A stretch of DNA of 64,000 bases from Terfezia claveryi (lineage: Eukaryota > Ascomycota > Pezizomycetes > Pezizales > Pezizaceae): contig WHUX01000056.1 of NCBI GenBank assembly GCA_015179025.1, positions 1-64,000 of the forward strand. Direction: 5' to 3'. Positions 38,183-49,018 of the stretch are shown one piece after another. The translations under genes were made by a program, and so were the position numbers. The notes below the pieces were generated by a model, which ran no database searches, was not told where the DNA came from, and saw nothing but the letters and a program-made list of their open reading frames with translations. Numbering within the stretch: the first letter of the stretch is position 1; the number at the start of each line of letters is the position of its first letter.

Positions 38183-38570
38183 CATCAGGAACGATTTTCT
38201 TACGCCGCAACACCATCACCAAGCGCCCTGACGATAGTTGCCTGCTAGCTGGGCGCCTGATGCCTCCAGGACGTTTCGTCACCACGGCGCAACTGGTTGT
38301 AGTCTGACGCCCCGGCGTTGAAAGATGTAGTCTGACGCCCCGGCGCTGAGTGCTTCAGGTTTCGCCGCAAGGGGTCACCAGGCGTCCTGACAATGCCCGG
38401 TCCTCATCTAGATCCTGACCGCCCTCGCGCCGTTACAACCAGGGCGCAGATCTGTTGTACTCATCCTGGACTCTCACCATCTTAACTTAGACCTTCACAA
38501 TGTCCCCGCTCATACTGCATCCACAAACAATCACACTGAGAATTCTGATTTTTAGATCCCAACTAATTCA
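38183..38570. promoter_or_regulatory. Left terminal inverted repeat and GC-rich subterminal repeats
   Basis: After the 12-bp terminal repeat come clustered GCGCC/GGCGC words and a 28-bp-spaced direct repeat: TGTAGTCTGACGCCCCGGCG at 38298-38317 and again at 38326-38345. CACTA-like transposases bind repeated subterminal motifs, so these are candidate binding sites. The region also holds the 3' untranslated end of the transposase gene. Confidence 0.6.
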
Positions 38571-38573
38571 ATT

Positions 38574-41500
38574 CTATTCATACAACTCATTCCACGTACT
38601 GAAATCTATCCTGTTGTTCACCAACCAGACCCTCCCCTTCTCCAATGGTATCAGATGAGCCATCCCCTCTATATCTGAAATTCTTACAAAATGCATATCG
38701 AGTTGCTCGTCCCTGAATTCCATTCGTATCATCCCTTCCTCACTATGTGGTCTCCTTGGACCCTTTACCCGCATTAACCTTACGTATGCTACCTCATGTT
38801 CACCCTGTATCCCGTCCCATACCCTGAACACCCCTTCTAACCTCCCCACCGTCCTCCCATCCAGTTTACCATTGGAGTTTTCGCATCTTGGTCTCCGCCG
38901 AACCCAAACCCAATCCGCTCGCACATCTCCTGTCTTTCGGAATCCCTGATTACCAGTCCATCGCACGTGATGTATTTCGGTGCCATCCCCCTGAAATTGT
39001 TGAACTGGAACCGCAATGCTATCGAAGTATTCTCCCCGGTACCTTCCTATCTGCCCAATGTCCCCTCCCATCCCCTCTGAATTACCATTCAATCTCATGT
39101 ACTCCTGGAACTTCGACACCAAGTTCGGGATTCTCAGTATGCTCGCCAGGGTTGTGAGCGTCTCCGGACTACCACTCTGAGCCTGCTTCCGCCCTCGCAA
39201 TACCGGATTTCGGGGTTTCACTTTTTTACCGGGGTTGCTTTTCTCCAACGTTGCCACCAGGCTCTTAATATCACTTCCCAAATTTAACTCCTTATCCCAC
39301 GCACACAAATTCAACTCTAACATCTTAAATGCACCTTCCCTCGCATGACTATCTAGAACCTGCGAACTGGCGTCAACTCTATTCGAGCGGCGATAAGCGT
39401 CTTTCAGGGGCTTGTGAAGGGCCTCCGTAATCTCGGTAGAAAACTGGGGTAGCGTTCCAAAACGTACAACTTGTTCAGCATAATGTGTTAGCAAGTGCAA
39501 CTTTGGGTAGTTGAATGCCGCTTGGCCTAGAATCTCCTGTACCAAGTTTTGCCGTTCTTGTCGATTTACAGATGCTTCCTTTGCCTTCTTCCTTGCAGTG
39601 ACTTCAAAATAACTGGAAATCGTGCTTTGACGAGCCTGAGAAGCAGCCATATCTTTAGACGCTCCTTTAGCTCGCTTGTGATCTGACTTAGAAGCACGAA
39701 ATTCTGCAAAGACATGTTTGTACTTGTGGAAATCCTCCAGGTACTTAGACATATATTTGATGGTCTCCGGTGTGTGACTTCGATATTGGGCAATCAGACA
39801 GAAATCCGATAGGGCGCGAATAGCTCGAATAGCAATTTTCAAATCACTCTGAGCAGCAGGCGGTAGACGACTGGTGTCCTCCTCTCGACGCATGGCGGCT
39901 GTAAAACACGCAAGTATTACTCTTCCTACCCCTCGCATTTCCGTACCACTCCACATTGTGATTTGGCGATATTGCTTCTTTGGCGGGTTAAACCCTGGAT
40001 ATGGTGGTAAACTGCCCCATATTTCGTCGAAAACGGGAAGGCGTTTATGTTTCCCCAAAAACCCCTGCACCCAATCCATAATATTCTTTTGGACTCCTAA
40101 AAGTATATTATGAAGTATATCTGCTCGGACTATTGTTGGTGGGTGGACATTTGGGAGGCCCCAAAGTGCATTCTGGATCGGTTTAACATCTGCTTTAGCT
40201 AATCTGTTTGGCACATACTTAAATTAGTTACCTCCTCCAGCAATATTTATCCAGTTACAACTTACGCATCATTATCACTAGCTTCCCAAAGACGCTCATA
40301 GGCAGCATGATCACGGTCACTATACGGTCGTTTGGGCCACAATCCAAGCTGATCTCGGCTCGCTACGCAAATTGCACACCGGTTGACTTTGATGCAATGA
40401 ATATTAACATTCTCCATGTGATCTGCAAGCCATGCTGATAAAATAGGGACACAGCGCCGGATGTTTTCATCCCCACAGACCATCTCACATCCGCCGGCCT
40501 TTCATGAGTCAGCGATAGCCCTAGAACGTCTGCTGGACGGACGGAAACTCACATTAAAAACTTGGACTAGGGGGGCTAATATTCGTTCGATGAGTCGGTG
40601 TTGCGTTTCTAAAGCATCATATTCCTGGTCCTGAACCGAAAATCCACTCAGAGACTTAGTTCGTTTAGGGCCAATTGGCAACAGAGCTATCAGAATCCAT
40701 GCTTGGTTGGACGGCTTGTTTCGCACATCAGAAGGAATGTTTCCCAAACTCATGAAAATCGGCCACAATTTTTTATCCCCAGAAAAGTTTGTCAAGCATG
40801 TTTGATCGGACGTTATTAGGATAGGTATGAGAGTGGTGCCAATGGGTAGGGTCATCTGGTGGCTCGTAAGTGTCTGGTAACAAAGCGAATTTGTAGTAAC
40901 TATCCCCTCAAAAACATACCTGCATATCCCACCACCATTCCGCCGTATGCATCTCTGTGTAAACTCTAGAGCCGTGTAGATCAAACTCACGCCTTGGTGC
41001 GAATACCAGATCCCGGGCGTACACTTTCTGGCGGAGAAGATACCGAATGCACTCAACAGCGTCTCTATAAAAAAATTGGACGCCTGTTTGCAGGTGAAAA
41101 TCCACAGTCCCATTCCGCCACTCCGGTTGGTCTACCAATCCACGCATTTTCTTACGCCACGTATAACCAGACTTGTACCCGACTGCTAGTGTCCTGAAAG
41201 CATCCATAGGGAGCAGTTCATCGTGGAAAAATCGGTCAATCTGTCGCATTGAAGTTTTGCTCTCATGGAAGAACCGGGCAAGCTTATATTCATAAGCATT
41301 CGTGAATGGTGACAATGGATTCCATGACGGGTCCCGAATATGAGTGAATAATGACTGACGTATAACGTGTCCGACCTGCAGGCTGGGTGGAAGACACTGT
41401 CCGACAGATGTAGCTGGATCCAGAGCGTCCAGTACTTCCCCCCTAGTGTCTCGTGTTTCGATGCTGACGAGAATATTATTGTTGGTATCCAAAGAAACTA

Positions 41501-41693
41501 TCGGTCTGCTGGGGTGAGCATTTCCTCCGGTCAAATTACCCAGCCGGCGACGTTTGACGGTTGAACTTTGCTCTGGGAGTGGTGCATTATCAATGGCAAT
41601 CGATTCCAATTGTTTCGCACGGTGTTTGCTACGCAGATGGCGACCATAATAGCCTGCTTTCTTGAACTGATAGTCACAAAATTGACACCGCAT
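38574..41693 (-). CDS. Plavaka-type DDE transposase with N-terminal C2H2 finger, four exons
   Basis: Predicted 985-residue protein that would cut and paste this element. Exons by hand: 41693-40920, 40873-40553, 40498-40266, 40203-38574, with introns of 46, 54 and 62 bp (GTATGT..CAG, GTGAGT..AAG, GTAAGT..CAG). The reading frame is kept throughout. The 54-bp intron removes an in-frame TGA at 40504-40502. Residues 3-24 form a C2H2 finger (C3-x2-C6-x12-H19-x4-H24), probably binding the element ends. The S-D-Q-T motif (D281) with L-T-N-F-S-G-D-K, the R-A-D-I-L-H motif (D471), and T-E-I-T-E-A-L-H-K (E700/E703) are candidate catalytic D, D, E; C-x2-C at 406-409 may bind zinc. The layout matches fungal Plavaka transposases, a CACTA-related clade. 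No frameshift or stop is seen, so it looks intact. Which glutamate is catalytic is inferred. Confidence 0.88.
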
Positions 41694-43133
41694 AATATAC
41701 TACAGTAGAAGGATCCACTGCGTCAGCTCAGTACAGAAGCATCCCTGGGGCCCTTCTTACGTACAACTATTCAGACAAACGTGACGAACTCCGACAAGCT
41801 GCACAAGTCCCCTGAGTGTCCAAAGAACGACCCTCTTCGTTCCCTCTCGTGCGTAAGTCTTGAGAACCTGATCGATCAATCCCAGGTGGACTATCAAACT
41901 CCCATCGTAGTAGGTATGTCGTCCCCGGTTGGACCCCAAGAGCGGAAACATAATCGATCTTATAAGTCCCAGAACGAAAGTAAGTGATTCTGGGAATACA
42001 TCCAGGCGGTCGTTTGGTATCCATTATTTGTGTGATATGCCAGTGAGCAATGAACAAAATGCACTTGGGGAACAAACTCTTCAGGAAAAAATCTGGTTTT
42101 AGGCAGCGTCAATTACTCCCAATTGTGCCAAGCCGGGTGGTGGTGTACGGCTTGGACTCCTGAGTGTCCGAACGCATGCATTAAAAATTGTGTATCAGAC
42201 CGAAATTAGCGGCCTCTTGGAAATTGGACTTGCTTTGTGCTGATCAAGTGCTGATCAAAAAGGTTAGACTCGATCAGGAGCTCATTGAGTCCAATAAAAT
42301 GTTACCAAGTATGATTATGCTCTTGCGCGTGTTCAGACTATTGTTTATAAATGTTCTTTCAATTGGAAGGTGGGGAATCTTTAGTCTGGTTGGCACAACA
42401 CCCTCCACAGGAGGGGGAATCTTTAAGGAGGGGCTAGTGCAAGCCAGACTAGGGAATCTTTAGGTTCGTAACCAGGAAAGGACTTACTTGGCTTTGTCAC
42501 AAGCACGTGATCTCGTAATCCATGGCCAAGAACAATGGTCAAACTCAGGTGACCAGGGTCTAGTCTAGTCTTGTCATAGTCTGGTTGGCACAAGCTCTTA
42601 TCAAAGGATATTCACGTCACAAAGAAGCTCGGTTTGTAGCGTTATTGACAACGCGCTTTGTTACATTTATAGGATATGCATACATTTCTTTGATTGTTTG
42701 CTTCAGGCCTGCCATGTCTTCATCCGAAAAAGAATTCTTTATGCCAAACTAACCACCTATATTAAAGTGTATCTATGTCTCTGAGCCGAAACCTCACAAT
42801 ACCTTCCTCCCACAATTTCGTATAGAATAACACCTTGTACAGACCCCGAGAGTCCATACTGGGATTTTTGCTGACTAGATACAGGAATCAAATATTCATT
42901 CATTCAGGGTTTGACTCTGTATATCATCTTTGGATTGTAAGAGGCCATTTGTTGATTTTTTCTAACCACGGAATAATATTCACCCTAAACGTGGTAATTG
43001 CCATGTTAGGACAACTTAGCTGGATTTTCGCTAACTAGATACAGGAACGAAATTTCTTTAGATTGTGTTTCTCTGGTACGGACACTGAGCGACTAGACTA
43101 GGATCACCACTAACTGGATGTAGACGATCATCG
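41694..43133. promoter_or_regulatory. Divergent intergenic/promoter region inside the transposon
   Basis: Separates the leftward transposase gene from the rightward passenger genes, so it probably holds both promoters. Visible repeats: GGGGAATCTTTA at 42372-42383 and 42414-42425, with AGGGAATCTTTA at 42451-42462; 'gtctggttggcacaa' at about 42385 and 42585; inverted 'tagtctggtt'/'aagccagacta' around 42382-42451; and 'gactagatacaggaa' near 42873 matched by 'aactagatacaggaac' near 43031. No clear TATA box or convincing small gene. Confidence 0.5.
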
Positions 43134-44814
43134 ATGCCACCAAAAAAAAACCCCGCGAAAGGAAATGCATCCGCAGATGAACACTCCGGCGATGATCCAA
43201 TCACTCTCACGAATCGAGGATATGCGGGCGTTGCAGGGTTTTTTGACACAGATATCCCTGCAAGTCTGTATGGGCTTTGGAGAAGAGACGTCGCACAACT
43301 CATGAGGGAGACAGGAATATTCGGACCTCAAAGGGCAGGTACCGACCGCTGGTCGACTTTGCACTGGCATGCTGCCGGCTTGCCGACAATGGCTCCTAGA
43401 GGGAAGATAAACTATTGCACAGATAAGGAAATCATTCATGCCGTGAATATGTTATGTCAGGATATAGCCAAAAAGGTTCGTAGTGGGGAAACAGCTCGTG
43501 ATCAAGCAATTAGCAGTGCAGAGGCGGCTCATGCCGCCCAATATCCCAGGGACCCGCCCCCAGCTCTTTCTGATAAGCCACCGGACCTTGGCAGTCCGAA
43601 ACAGAGCATCGTGTTGTTATCTCCGAACAAAACCAAAAAGGGTGCGCTGGGTCAGAAAACAAGTGGTTCCCAAGCAAATGCAGATCTTTTAGCACGGTTG
43701 TCCAAACGGCTTGGGGGACTATGGGCACCTGCGACCGCTTATCGCCCTGTTGGTGCTCCTCCTCAAGGCGGAGGACAACCAAACAGTGCGATAATGCATA
43801 TGATTTGTCCCAGACTAGACACTAGGAATCCCTATCCATATCCTGGTGGGTTCATTTTCGCGGCTTTTGGTTGGAAATGGCAGCGGTCAAAGGTCGTGAC
43901 TGTAGACGATCACACGTTACAAGCTTTACATAACGCAGCTGCCGACTGGAAGCCCTTGGATAGGCAAGTTGATGCGTTCTGGGGTTCACGAATCAGGGCG
44001 AATGGTGATCACATGTACCAAAAACTCCTCAACAATGAGCACGTGCATTGGCTTTTCGGACGACATAGAGAAGAATATCTCATAGATATTCAATGTGAAT
44101 TGGAACCCCCTGAGGAAGATTCTCAGGACAACCAGGATCCAGCGCAAGTCACGCGTTCGAAAAGACCTAGGCGCAGAATCGCAAGTAGCAGTGAGAGTCC
44201 GACGGAACCAGAGAATAAAAGAGCAAAGGTTAGTAAAATTAATAATCCATCTTCATCACCACTCCGCCCCGTGTCCATTTGCACTGACAAAATCAAATTG
44301 TAAATTCTCGAAGGCTCTACACAAAGGACCAGCAAAAGCCGTGGACAAAGGCAAAGGAAAGGCTGTATCCAAGGACCAATCGGTTGACAAGGGCAAAAGG
44401 CCAGCGCAAGCACCCTCAGGACCTATGGCGAAGGCTTCTTCACATGCTGGACCCTCAGGGCATAACACTGGGTTGGCAGGGGCCCCCCTTGGAACTGGGA
44501 GAGTAACGAGGAGCACCTCCAAGGTGCGATATCCTAGAAGAACCAGTTTCGCCGTTTCCAAAACTTTTCCACCAAGTCCCCCAAAAGGGTCCATTAAGCT
44601 ATCTCGTCCTTTATACAAGGCCTTAAGACCGACCAACCAACATGTCCCTCGAAAATCTCCATCCGACGACGCTACCCCAAGCAAGAAGGTGGAGGAGATT
44701 GAGGGGCCGTTTGACGACGCCACTTGCGACATCCCAATTGCTGAAGACGAGGATGACGAGTATGAGGACGCTGAGGGCACAGATGATGACCCCGAGGAGT
44801 TAGAGGACAACTAG
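43134..44814 (+). CDS. Transposon passenger gene, unrecognised acidic-tailed protein
   Basis: Predicted 531-residue protein from two exons, 43134-44228 and 44314-44814, joined by an 85-bp intron (GTTAGT..GAAG, phase 0 on both sides) that reconciles two overlapping open frames. It starts M-P-P-K-K-N-P, a basic N-terminus. Residues about 30-110 form a compact region rich in W and R (L-W-R-R-D-V, W-S-T-L-H-W-H); about 210-345 is a second ordered block (G-G-F-I-F-A-A-F-G-W-K-W, H-W-L-F-G-R-H). After the splice come repeated D-K-G-K motifs, a serine/proline-rich basic stretch, and a strongly acidic tail of about 25 residues (E-D-E-D-D-E-Y-E-D). The basic patches suggest nuclear entry and the tail suggests histone or protein binding; I recognise no catalytic motif. 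It points the same way as the next gene. An upstream untranslated exon cannot be excluded. Confidence 0.75.
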
Positions 44815-44853
44815 ATGGTGGATAGTTAGCGTCTGCGATGCAGCGTGGGTAGG

Positions 44854-44884
<31 letters not shown>

Positions 44885-45299
44885 GGTTTTGGGTGGGACT
44901 CCGGCTTGTTGTGAAACCTTTTTACGTGTTTTTTCTCAGTGTTGGTAGGTTTCTGAGGTTTTATTGGGCTGAATGTTTTATTATCGTTTATATTTGGAGG
45001 AGGTCCGGGCTTTTTGCGCAGGTTTTTTCCTCTTTTGTTGTTGCTTGGTTTCAGATTCAGTAATGGTCGTATTTTTTGGGATTTTTTGTATTGAGCAGTT
45101 TGAACGTTGTCATTGGAATTTCTTGTATTTCGTCAATCCAGTTTGTGTATCACATGTTTCTAGTTCGGATTATGACAATCCCCCATTATCTCTTCAACGT
45201 CTCAGTGAGCATTAGGAGGGGTGATGAACACTTAAAGAGGCCCACATGTCCGTTCCAATGATGGACGCAACCAACTAGAGGAACTCTCAATACGAAACC
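44815..45299 (+). other. Intergenic region with a T29 tract
   Basis: Starts 40 bp after the preceding stop with 29 consecutive T (44856-44884), then T/G-rich DNA consistent with a fungal 3' untranslated region followed by the promoter of the next gene. No gene seen. Confidence 0.5.
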
Positions 45300-47256
45300 A
45301 TGAAGACACGCAACGGCAAGAAAAGCACCCAAAGCAAAGGGAAAGAGAGGGCAAACCCTCTCAAGAGAGATGCTAACAATACTGACCTAAAGGAAGGGAG
45401 AACCAAGCGACGCGGTGCGGCGCTGGGGAATAAACCTTTGGAGTCTTCCGACAGACTGTTAATGTCCGACGCAGGCTCGCAAAATTCTGTTAGGGATAGT
45501 AGTCCGGTGGGTCAATGTCTTTTGTTGAACGCACCTATTTATACATCTAACGGATTGGGAGTAGATTCCCCCAACCTTCCAGGCTAGAATCAATTTTCCA
45601 GAGGTGAGAATTGTGACACAGTGGTGACAACGCTGACATTGTACTGGTGTTTGGTAGATACTCCGACGAAGCGTCGATGGTTGTTCAAGATCCATTGGAG
45701 GACCATCAAAGGTATCTGCAAAGATGAATGTAACAAGGGCACCACCAGACGTATGCGCACCTATGTCCTATGTGCACAGATATATTAGTGAAAATTCAAA
45801 TCCGCTTATAACGTTATTCAGCAGGAAAGTCAAGCGTCGTCACCTCCGGCCGCAGCATGGTCACAGTCTAGTGGTGGACGCATAAATTCACCCTTGGACA
45901 CCCTTAATGAACCAACTTCCCCAGGGGTTGATAGCACGACATTCGCAGCAGAGAACGATGAGGGTATCCAGGCACCAAAACCACGAATGAAAGGTTCAAG
46001 GCAAAGTGCACCTAGAAATCGCAGTTTCACGCAATTTGAGGGAATTACCAAGACAGTGGTGATGATTGCAGCCAAGAGAATCGAGAGGGTAACTTTCTTC
46101 GAAAATCCATTGCCAGATGCTGAAGGTACGGAATCCATGTTAGTAGCGGCATGGAAAGTAGCAGAGGTGGAGTGTGGTGTTGATGAAGAGCGGACAAGTA
46201 GAATTGATTCATATGTGGGTAGTATATCGGATATCTTGTGGCGTATGCTGACAGTCTGATAACAGCTTCGAAGCATCCAGTCGAGGACGAGGTCGCATTT
46301 AGTTTATGAAGCGAAACGTCATATTGCTAGGCTGTATGGATTTGATCAAAATTGCAGTCCAGAATATATTCGCAAACATGTAAGCTGGTTATTGGATAAG
46401 GATAGGTTTACATGCCAAAGGGAGAAACGCGTGGTACGTGTATGAGAGATGATTCGAGTACGGCCGGACACTAACAAGGACGTTAATATGGACAGGGGTG
46501 GGGTCAGCGGTTCAGAGCAAGTGAAGCAGTGGACTTCATACATATGAACTATTTTGATGGTGCAAAAAAACTCGGAAACAGAGATGCCGACTTCATGGCC
46601 CGAATTAGTGGCCCCTTTATGTGCCTGATATTTGCTACTCTGCAGCACGCCCTGCAGACATATGAGACGGGGATGTTCCAAGATGGAGACTTTTTTAACT
46701 ACGAAAAAGCCGGTGGTAAGCAAAGAATCTTCAATGTCCGATGAGCGATACTGACAGTATGACAGTTGATTTTAACAGGATGCTAGATCAGTGGAACGTT
46801 TTGACAACAACAATGGAGCAAACATTGTTGAAAATCATTCGGCTGGAGATAGCAAAAATGTGTCAACTGCACGGTAAGGTGGTGCGATGGCAGCGAGCAG
46901 AGGCATACGGAGTGGGGCCTAGAGAACTCGCGCAGTACGCTGAGGAGCTGGCTGCGGATCTTCAAGAGGCGGAGAAAGGAAGCATAATCCCCTCCGGATA
47001 TTTCGATGAAGGTTCGCCGACGGAACCAGATGAATCGGCAATACCTGAAAATATCAACGCAGGATTGCCAACCATCCTCGCTAATGGTGATGTTGAGGAT
47101 GATGATCTCCGAGAGCAGAGTGGGCACAGTAACTTTGATGACGTGCAGGACGAATTGGATGAGGAATTGAATGCAGAGGATTCAGACGAGGATGGCGAGG
47201 ACGAAGAGGATGGCGAGGACGAAGAGGATGGCGAGGACGCAGAAGATGACTTGTAG
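45300..47256 (+). CDS. Transposon passenger gene encoding a DUF6532 protein, six exons
   Basis: Model: 45300-45506, 45658-45711, 45822-46214, 46266-46433, 46496-46715, 46766-47256, about 510 residues. The last three introns (51, 62 and 50 bp) have good donors, branch sites and phases; the first two (151 and 110 bp) and the 54-bp exon are tentative. The N-terminal ~150 residues are basic and Ser-rich (K-G-K-E-R, R-T-K-R-R). From about 155 to 400 the protein matches the DUF6532 pattern: A-A-K-R-I-E-R-V, F-F-E-N-P-L-P, an alanine/tryptophan helix, H-I-A-R-L-Y-G-F, W-L-L-D-K-D-R-F, then G-P-F-M-C-L-I-F-A-T-L-Q-H-A-L-Q-T-Y. The C-terminal ~45 residues are a Glu/Asp repeat (E-D-G-E-D-E). DUF6532 is a fungal domain of unknown role. 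A decayed homologue lies at 52360-54060. Confidence 0.75.
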
Positions 47257-48115
47257 GACGCTGATGGGCTCGATATTGTGGAGATTGCGGACGCACGAAC
47301 GGAGGAAATTCTGAATGGATAGGTCGGTAGATATTTGTAGAGGTGTCGGCTTTGGATGTTTAGTTATTTTAGTGTTGGTTTGGTAGTTGAGGAGGGAGTT
47401 TTGTTAAAGGGACAAGGTTGGGGGATATATTAGTTTTCGGAGGGCTTGTGGGATGTTAGAATTTATTTGTCTTGGTTACATAGTTCAGGGGTACACGAAT
47501 CACAGAAATAGAATAAGGAGTCCAACAGAAAAAGGGTTAACCTGGTGCACGAAACTGCTGGGATCAACAGATGCATGTGAATAATTGGGGTGCAGAATAT
47601 AAGGTGCAATTAGCCTCGGGTTTCCTTGTGATCGCCGACGTCAGAGGGCGCCAGAAGGCTTGCAATCGACGGGTGGCGCCGTATCGAAGGGTGGCGCCGT
47701 ATCGACGGCTGGCGCCGGGAAGCCAGTGATTGACGGATCCCTAGGGTCGGCACGTGACCCTTTAGAGTCCGTCGGCGGAGATGACTTCACAAAAGAAAAT
47801 AGAGTGGACGGAGGACGATCAGCATCTGGGCGGGGACACAAGAGAGACAACGCCAGGGCGCGGGCATAACGGATATACCCCCTGGGCGCGTTCCCAATGA
47901 TATAACCTCAGGACGCTGAGGTTCAGGTCCCAGCGTCGCGACGTGAGCCCATTAGGATCCCCGTCATGACGCAAACAAGGCGTCACGGCGCAAGCCTGCG
48001 AGTATTCACGTCGCGGCGCGAACCTGCGAGTGTTTGCGTCCACAACTGTCAGAATACCTTTGCTGGCGTAGAAGGCGTGAGACGTACGCAAGGTATTCTA
48101 CCGTCGTTCCTGATG
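47257..48115. promoter_or_regulatory. Right subterminal region and terminal inverted repeat
   Basis: No gene. GGCGCC palindromes at 47647-47652, 47675-47680, 47693-47698 and 47711-47716; the second and third sit in direct repeats of GGGTGGCGCCGTATCGA. Further repeats 'gcgcaagcctgcgagt' and 'gcgcgaacctgcgagt' are near 47989 and 48017. They mirror, but do not copy, the left subterminal repeats. Ends with TCGTTCCTGATG at 48104-48115. Confidence 0.6.
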
Positions 48116-48763
48116 TAGATAGTGGGCAAGAAGATCACATGTATAGAAATACTATATATATAATAGGAGGGAAACTAGAATGAAGTAAGGGCAAAAGGTA
48201 AGAGGTAAAAGGTAAGAAGCAAGAGATATATAGAAGTGGTTACTATATATATTAGAGGAAGAAGGCTATACTATAAAGTTGTTCAAAAAGGTAAGATATA
48301 GAGAAGCAAAGCAAGATAATAGTAAGGAGTATATAAGAAGAATATACCTTTGTGGAGAGAAATAAGGTCCTGAATTAAATATACAAAATATTAGATAGAG
48401 ATTAAATAATAGTATAAGGAGTAAGGGCTATATATATATAATTTTAAAGTAACAGAAGGAATAAGCTTCTCAAAATCCCTATTTTAGAAGTCAAGTAAGG
48501 TAACAATTACCCATTACCTGTATGGTGGGTAATACTTAAGGCAATAAGAATAATAACCTATTACCTACAATTGTAGGTAATAACAAAGACAATAATAATA
48601 ATAATATATTATTTACAATTGCAGGTAATAGTAAAGACAGTAATAACAATAATCCTCTATTACTTATAATTACAGGTAATAATAAAGACAATAGTATCTA
48701 TGATAAGAGTTAGATAGGACTTTATTTAACTCTTAAAATAAGATAAAGTATATGGTTGTAAAA
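48116..48763 (-). repeat. LTR family 2, minus strand, right part after the Plavaka insertion
   Basis: Continues the LTR interrupted at 38182 and ends near ...ATATGGTTGTAA (complement of TTACAACC). It includes three or more ~55-bp tandem units with dyads such as TTACCTACAATTGTAGGTAA (about 48575), the decayed counterparts of the palindromes at 4728-4796. Confidence 0.75.
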
Positions 48764-48905
48764 CTCTTACCTTTTGCCCTTACCTCTTGTTCTAGCCTTC
48801 CCCTAGTTATATATATAGTATTCCTATATATGTCTTACCCTAGTCCTACTCTTACCCTAGTATACCTCTTGGTTGCTTTATGCCTAGAGCCCTTATAATA
48901 ACATA
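48764..48905 (+). repeat. LTR family 2 fragment, plus strand
   Basis: 'cttaccttttgcccttacct' to 'ggttgctttatgcctagagc' matches the 3' third of the LTR at 4601-5239. It stands back to back with the preceding LTR. Confidence 0.65.
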
Positions 48906-49018
48906 CTAGAAGAGTTGGTATAAAGAACTTTTATTGTTTTATCTTATTTTGATTATACATATAGAATATAAATATGTAAGTAATACTTTATACTAGTTTT
49001 ATTTGTTTTATTATCTTT

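Larger units (their letters stand above)
38183..48115. mobile_element. Plavaka-type (CACTA-like) DNA transposon with two passenger genes
   Basis: 9,933-bp element with ends CATCAGGAACGA (38183-38194) and TCGTTCCTGATG (48104-48115); the inverted match extends three bases outward (CTA...TAG) into the flanks. Flanking TA (38181-38182 and 48116-48117) restores a good match to related LTRs when the element is removed, supporting a 2-bp duplication. It is much richer in G+C and CpG than its surroundings and lacks the C-to-T decay. Gene content: transposase on the minus strand (41693-38574), then two plus-strand genes (43134-44814 and 45300-47256), with GC-rich repeated subterminal regions at both ends. 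Likely recent and possibly active. Confidence 0.88.

Noticed and set aside
38574..40214. The 546-codon open frame as a stand-alone gene starting at 40214
   Set aside because: It begins at GTG within an intron by frame analysis; upstream exons supply the C2H2 finger and the first catalytic aspartate, and phases match only with an acceptor at 40204.
40502..40504. In-frame TGA taken as a disabling mutation of the transposase
   Set aside because: It lies inside a 54-bp sequence with GTGAGT donor, CTGAC branch site and AAG acceptor; removal restores an uninterrupted family-like sequence.
43058..43439. Minus-strand open frames opposite the start of the first passenger gene, and similar shadows at 43510-43782, 44123-44810, 45830-46276 and 46783-47127
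   Set aside because: Antisense shadows of exons with no splice or motif support.
47641..48091. Small open frames in the right subterminal region
   Set aside because: They follow GC-rich repeats, exist on both strands and have no recognisable sequence.
38183..48115. GC-rich island as contamination or horizontally acquired bacterial DNA
   Set aside because: It has spliceosomal introns, transposon ends and a target duplication, and a eukaryotic transposase; a young mobile element explains the composition.
38178..48121. A 3-bp target duplication (ATA) for the large transposon
   Set aside because: It would need an asymmetric extra C at the left end; the TA duplication with CATCAGG...CCTGATG ends better restores the LTR and agrees with four other insertions.
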